Assembly: GCA_007118045.1 (NCBI GenBank)
Contig: SKTG01000383.1
Span: 1 to 6,932, forward strand
Origin: Nitriliruptoraceae bacterium
Lineage (GTDB): Bacteria > Actinomycetota > Nitriliruptoria > Nitriliruptorales > Nitriliruptoraceae
DNA: 6,932 nucleotides
Direction: 5' to 3'
The translations under genes and the position numbers were made by a program. Shown piece by piece: positions 5,130 through 6,932 of this stretch. Position 1 is the first letter of the stretch. Each line of letters starts with the position of its first letter. Under the pieces are notes generated by a model. The model had not been told where the DNA came from, did not search any database, and worked only from the letters and a program-made list of their open reading frames with translations.

Positions 5130-6731
5130 GAGGACCGTGAGGTCGAACGCCTCGCCGACCCGGTTCTCCGGCACGCCCTCGACGCCCTCCCCGACGATGA
5201 CCAGGTTCGGGGCCAGGAACAGCCACTCGGCAGCGGCGTCCTCGGCGATGATGCGCGCCACCTCGCGGTTGTTCTCGACGTAGGTCTCCTCGTCGCCGCG
5301 GTCGCCCTCCTCGAGCAGCTGCTGGACCTCCTCGTTGTCGTAGGCCCAGTAGAAGTCCGGGTTGCCGTACTGCACGAGGTCGCGGGGCTCCACGTGGTTG
5401 ATCACGGACATGTCGTAGTCGCCGTCGGTGAAGACCTCGTCGAGCCAGACAGCGGGGAACTCGAGCACCTCGATCTCCGCATCGATGCCGACCTGTGCCA
5501 ACTGCGACTGCACCGTCTGCGCGGCGTTGACCGCGTAGGGCAGGTTGGGCACGCGGAAGTCGAGCTCGAGGTCGGTGGCGCCCGCCTCCTCCAGCAGCTG
5601 CTCGGCCTGCTCCGGGTCGTAGGGGTAGAGCTCCAGCAGCTCCTCCTCGTACCACGGGTCCGTTGGTGGGACCATCGATCCGATCAGCTCGCCGTAACCA
5701 CCCCACGAGGTCTCGCGCACGGCGTCGTTGTCGATGGCGTGACGGATCGCCTGACGGACCTCGGGGTCATCGAACACCTCGCGGTCGTGGTTGAACGAGA
5801 GCACGATCTGCCCGTTGGTGGTGCCCTCGATGATCGTGAACCGGTCCTCGTCCTCGAACTGCGAGAGGCCCTCGGGCGCCTGGACGGTGCCGATCACGTC
5901 GATGTCGCCGCTGAGCAGGGCGTTGTTGGTGGCGTTGCCGTCGTTGAAGTAGCGGAACGTGACCTCGTCGAAGTCGGGGTCCTCGCCCCAGTAGTCGTCG
6001 TTGCGGACGAACTCGATGCTGTCGCCACGCACGAAGTCGTCGACGAGGTAGGGGCCCGTCCCGACCGCCTCCTCGTCGAGGTCGTCCACCGCGTCCGGCG
6101 AGAACATCGCCCCGATCCGCGTGGTCATGTCGAACAACCACCGGTTGCTGGGCTCCGCGAGGGTCACCTGGGCGTGCAGGTCGTCGACCACCTCGACGTC
6201 CTCCACGATGTCCATGCCACCCGCCAGACCGATCGTCCAGTCGTCCTGGACCCGCTCGATCGAGAACGCGACGGCTTCCGCGTCGAAGGGGTCCCCGTTG
6301 GAGAACGTGACGCCGTCCTCGAGGTAGAAGTCGTAGACGGTGCCGTCGTCGTTGACCTCGAACGACTCGGCCAGCAGCGGCACGATCTCACCCTCCTGGT
6401 CGACCTTGACCAGGCCCTCGTAGACGTTGACGAGCACGGCCTCGGGGATCGCGGCGCCGTCGTTGGTGGAGAAGTCGAGGCTGACCGGCTCGGCCGCGAA
6501 CCCGATGGTGACGCTGGCCTCGCCGGCCGCGTCCGCGGCGTCGGCGTCGTCCGCGGCGTCGGCGTCTGCGTCCTCGGTGTCCGCGTCGTCACCCGTCGCG
6601 TCGTCCGCCTCGTCGGTGTCGTCGATCGGTTCGACGCCCTCCTCCGGGTCCGCGGTGTCGCCCGCCGTGCAGGCGGTGAGCAGCAGCAGCGCAGCCACCG
6701 AGGCGGCTGGGAACGCGCGGATCCTCGACAC
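5118..6731 (-). CDS. family 5 extracellular solute-binding lipoprotein of a peptide ABC importer (DppA/OppA-like)
   Basis: 537 aa, the substrate receptor that delivers peptides to the DppB/DppC channel. A short signal peptide with Arg3/Arg5, hydrophobic AALLLL and lipobox LTAC gives lipid-modified Cys21, so it should be tethered outside the membrane. Residues 25-71 are a Asp/Ala/Glu-rich linker. The family 5 domain follows: EPVSLDF (81-87), LAESFEVNDDGTVYDFYLED (120-139) with GVTFSNGDPFDAEAVAFSIE after it, GTGPYLV (224-230), NDDYWGEDPDFDEVTFRY (244-261), DPEVRQAIRHAIDND (322-336), YDPEQAEQLLEEAG (371-384) and LAQVGIDAEI (411-420). The start is the GTG at 6731, supported by AGGGAGGT 8 nt upstream and a signal peptide that begins there. 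It is first in the operon and, with its own strong ribosome site, can be made in excess over the permeases. The mature protein is notably acidic. The ligand cannot be named; peptide is inferred from the DppBCDF partners and the peptidase. Confidence 0.95.
   Translation of the reverse strand: MSRIRAFPAASVAALLLLTACTAGDTADPEEGVEPIDDTDEADDATGDDADTEDADADAADDADAADAAGEASVTIGFAAEPVSLDFSTNDGAAIPEAVLVNVYEGLVKVDQEGEIVPLLAESFEVNDDGTVYDFYLEDGVTFSNGDPFDAEAVAFSIERVQDDWTIGLAGGMDIVEDVEVVDDLHAQVTLAEPSNRWLFDMTTRIGAMFSPDAVDDLDEEAVGTGPYLVDDFVRGDSIEFVRNDDYWGEDPDFDEVTFRYFNDGNATNNALLSGDIDVIGTVQAPEGLSQFEDEDRFTIIEGTTNGQIVLSFNHDREVFDDPEVRQAIRHAIDNDAVRETSWGGYGELIGSMVPPTDPWYEEELLELYPYDPEQAEQLLEEAGATDLELDFRVPNLPYAVNAAQTVQSQLAQVGIDAEIEVLEFPAVWLDEVFTDGDYDMSVINHVEPRDLVQYGNPDFYWAYDNEEVQQLLEEGDRGDEETYVENNREVARIIAEDAAAEWLFLAPNLVIVGEGVEGVPENRVGEAFDLTVLERG
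6519..6659 (-). other. acidic low-complexity linker of the lipoprotein (Asp/Ala/Glu, residues 25-71)
   Basis: About 47 residues between the lipid-modified Cys21 and the folded domain, almost entirely D, A, E, T and G, with runs such as DADADAADDADAADAAG. The DNA is correspondingly repetitive (GTC/GGC triplets on the plus strand). It is probably a flexible wall-spanning tether; such acidic tethers are common in salt-adapted actinobacteria. The length is likely variable between strains because of the triplet repeats. Confidence 0.85.
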
Positions 6732-6739
6732 GGACTTGG

Positions 6740-6747
6740 ACCTCCCT
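6740..6747 (-). promoter_or_regulatory. strong Shine-Dalgarno of the solute-binding lipoprotein gene
   Basis: AGGGAGGT on the minus strand, 8 nt before the GTG at 6731. It decides the start codon and is clearly stronger than any ribosome site inside the operon, fitting high synthesis of the binding protein. Confidence 0.85.
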
Positions 6748-6834
6748 GCACCGCGACTCGACGGCGCATCGCTCTACGGTGGGTCGCTCTACGGCTCGCT
6801 CCGAGGGTCGCTCGGTGCGTGGCTCCACGGTGGC
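6748..6834. repeat. degenerate 15-bp repeat abutting the lipoprotein ribosome-binding site
   Basis: On the minus strand the units are GCCACCGTGGAGCCA (6834-6820), CGCACCGAGCGACCC (6819-6805), a 12-nt TCGGAGCGAGCC (6804-6793), GTAGAGCGACCCACC (6792-6778), GTAGAGCGATGCGCC (6777-6763) and GTCGAGTCGCGGTGC (6762-6748). The two GTAGAGCGA units are the closest match; the others are diverged. The shared core is (G/C)GAGCGA. The array ends at the Shine-Dalgarno. It has the same 15-bp period as the array before dppB but a different sequence. Confidence 0.55.
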
Positions 6835-6932
6835 CATGGTGCCGCACCCGGCTCTCGACGGGGCAACTCGCCGGGCTCCGCCGGCTGGCGACCCGCACGG
6901 GACCGGATGGTCGCACAGCCCCGTTCCGAGGG

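Larger units (their letters stand above)
6732..6932 (-). promoter_or_regulatory. upstream region of the importer operon, promoter not resolved
   Basis: 201 nt with no convincing gene on either strand. It must hold the operon promoter unless transcription enters from outside the window. I could not find a -35/-10 pair close to consensus: TTGCCC on the minus strand near 6862-6867 has no matching -10. A short GC-rich inverted repeat (GCCGG 6870-6874 / CCGGC 6881-6885) and the degenerate 15-bp repeat next to the ribosome site are the only structures seen. Confidence 0.4.

Noticed and set aside
6589..6837. 82-aa minus-strand ORF from ATG 6837 as a leader gene
   Set aside because: More than half overlaps the lipoprotein signal peptide and linker in another frame, it has no Shine-Dalgarno, and its repetitiveness follows from the underlying DNA repeat.

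Overview
The window reads as an ordinary stretch of chromosome from a high-GC actinobacterium. The DNA is very GC-rich, nearly all third codon positions in the genes are G or C, and GTG starts occur. The lipoprotein's long Asp/Glu/Ala linker and strongly acidic mature domain fit a salt-adapted lineage; a Nitriliruptoria/Egibacter-type actinobacterium is my guess, not something the sequence proves. No mobile element, tRNA, rRNA or CRISPR array is visible.

Every confident gene lies on the minus strand in one tightly packed operon. In transcription order, from high to low coordinates, it holds: an upstream non-coding stretch with a degenerate 15-bp repeat (6732-6932); a family 5 solute-binding lipoprotein (5118-6731, GTG start with a strong Shine-Dalgarno); a 135-nt gap filled largely by a 15-bp tandem repeat; permease DppB (4035-4982); permease DppC (3160-4038); ATPase DppD (2162-3163); ATPase DppF (1222-2169); and a P1-family (DmpA/NylC-like, self-cleaving Ntn-type) peptidase (134-1225). 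Below 134 lies a short non-coding stretch with a 14-bp palindrome, then a probable next gene starting at position 7 and leaving the window.

The genes make a complete dipeptide/oligopeptide ABC importer with a cytoplasmic aminopeptidase as last cistron, so the likely job is to capture, import and hydrolyse a peptide-like amide. P1 peptidases act on D-amino, beta-amino or other unusual amide substrates, so the cargo may be an unusual peptide. Every junction from dppB onward is a stop/start overlap (ATGA three times, ATGGCTGA once).

The least ordinary signal is the lipoprotein-dppB gap. Its 15-bp array is open in one frame and would encode a 49-residue VADPN-repeat micropeptide. That reading frame overlaps the lipoprotein stop by 8 nt and the dppB start by 7 nt, which would make the whole operon a chain of overlapping cistrons. 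The same element (GGGTCAGCCATG on the plus strand) recurs at the dppD/dppF junction, where it forms dppF's start.
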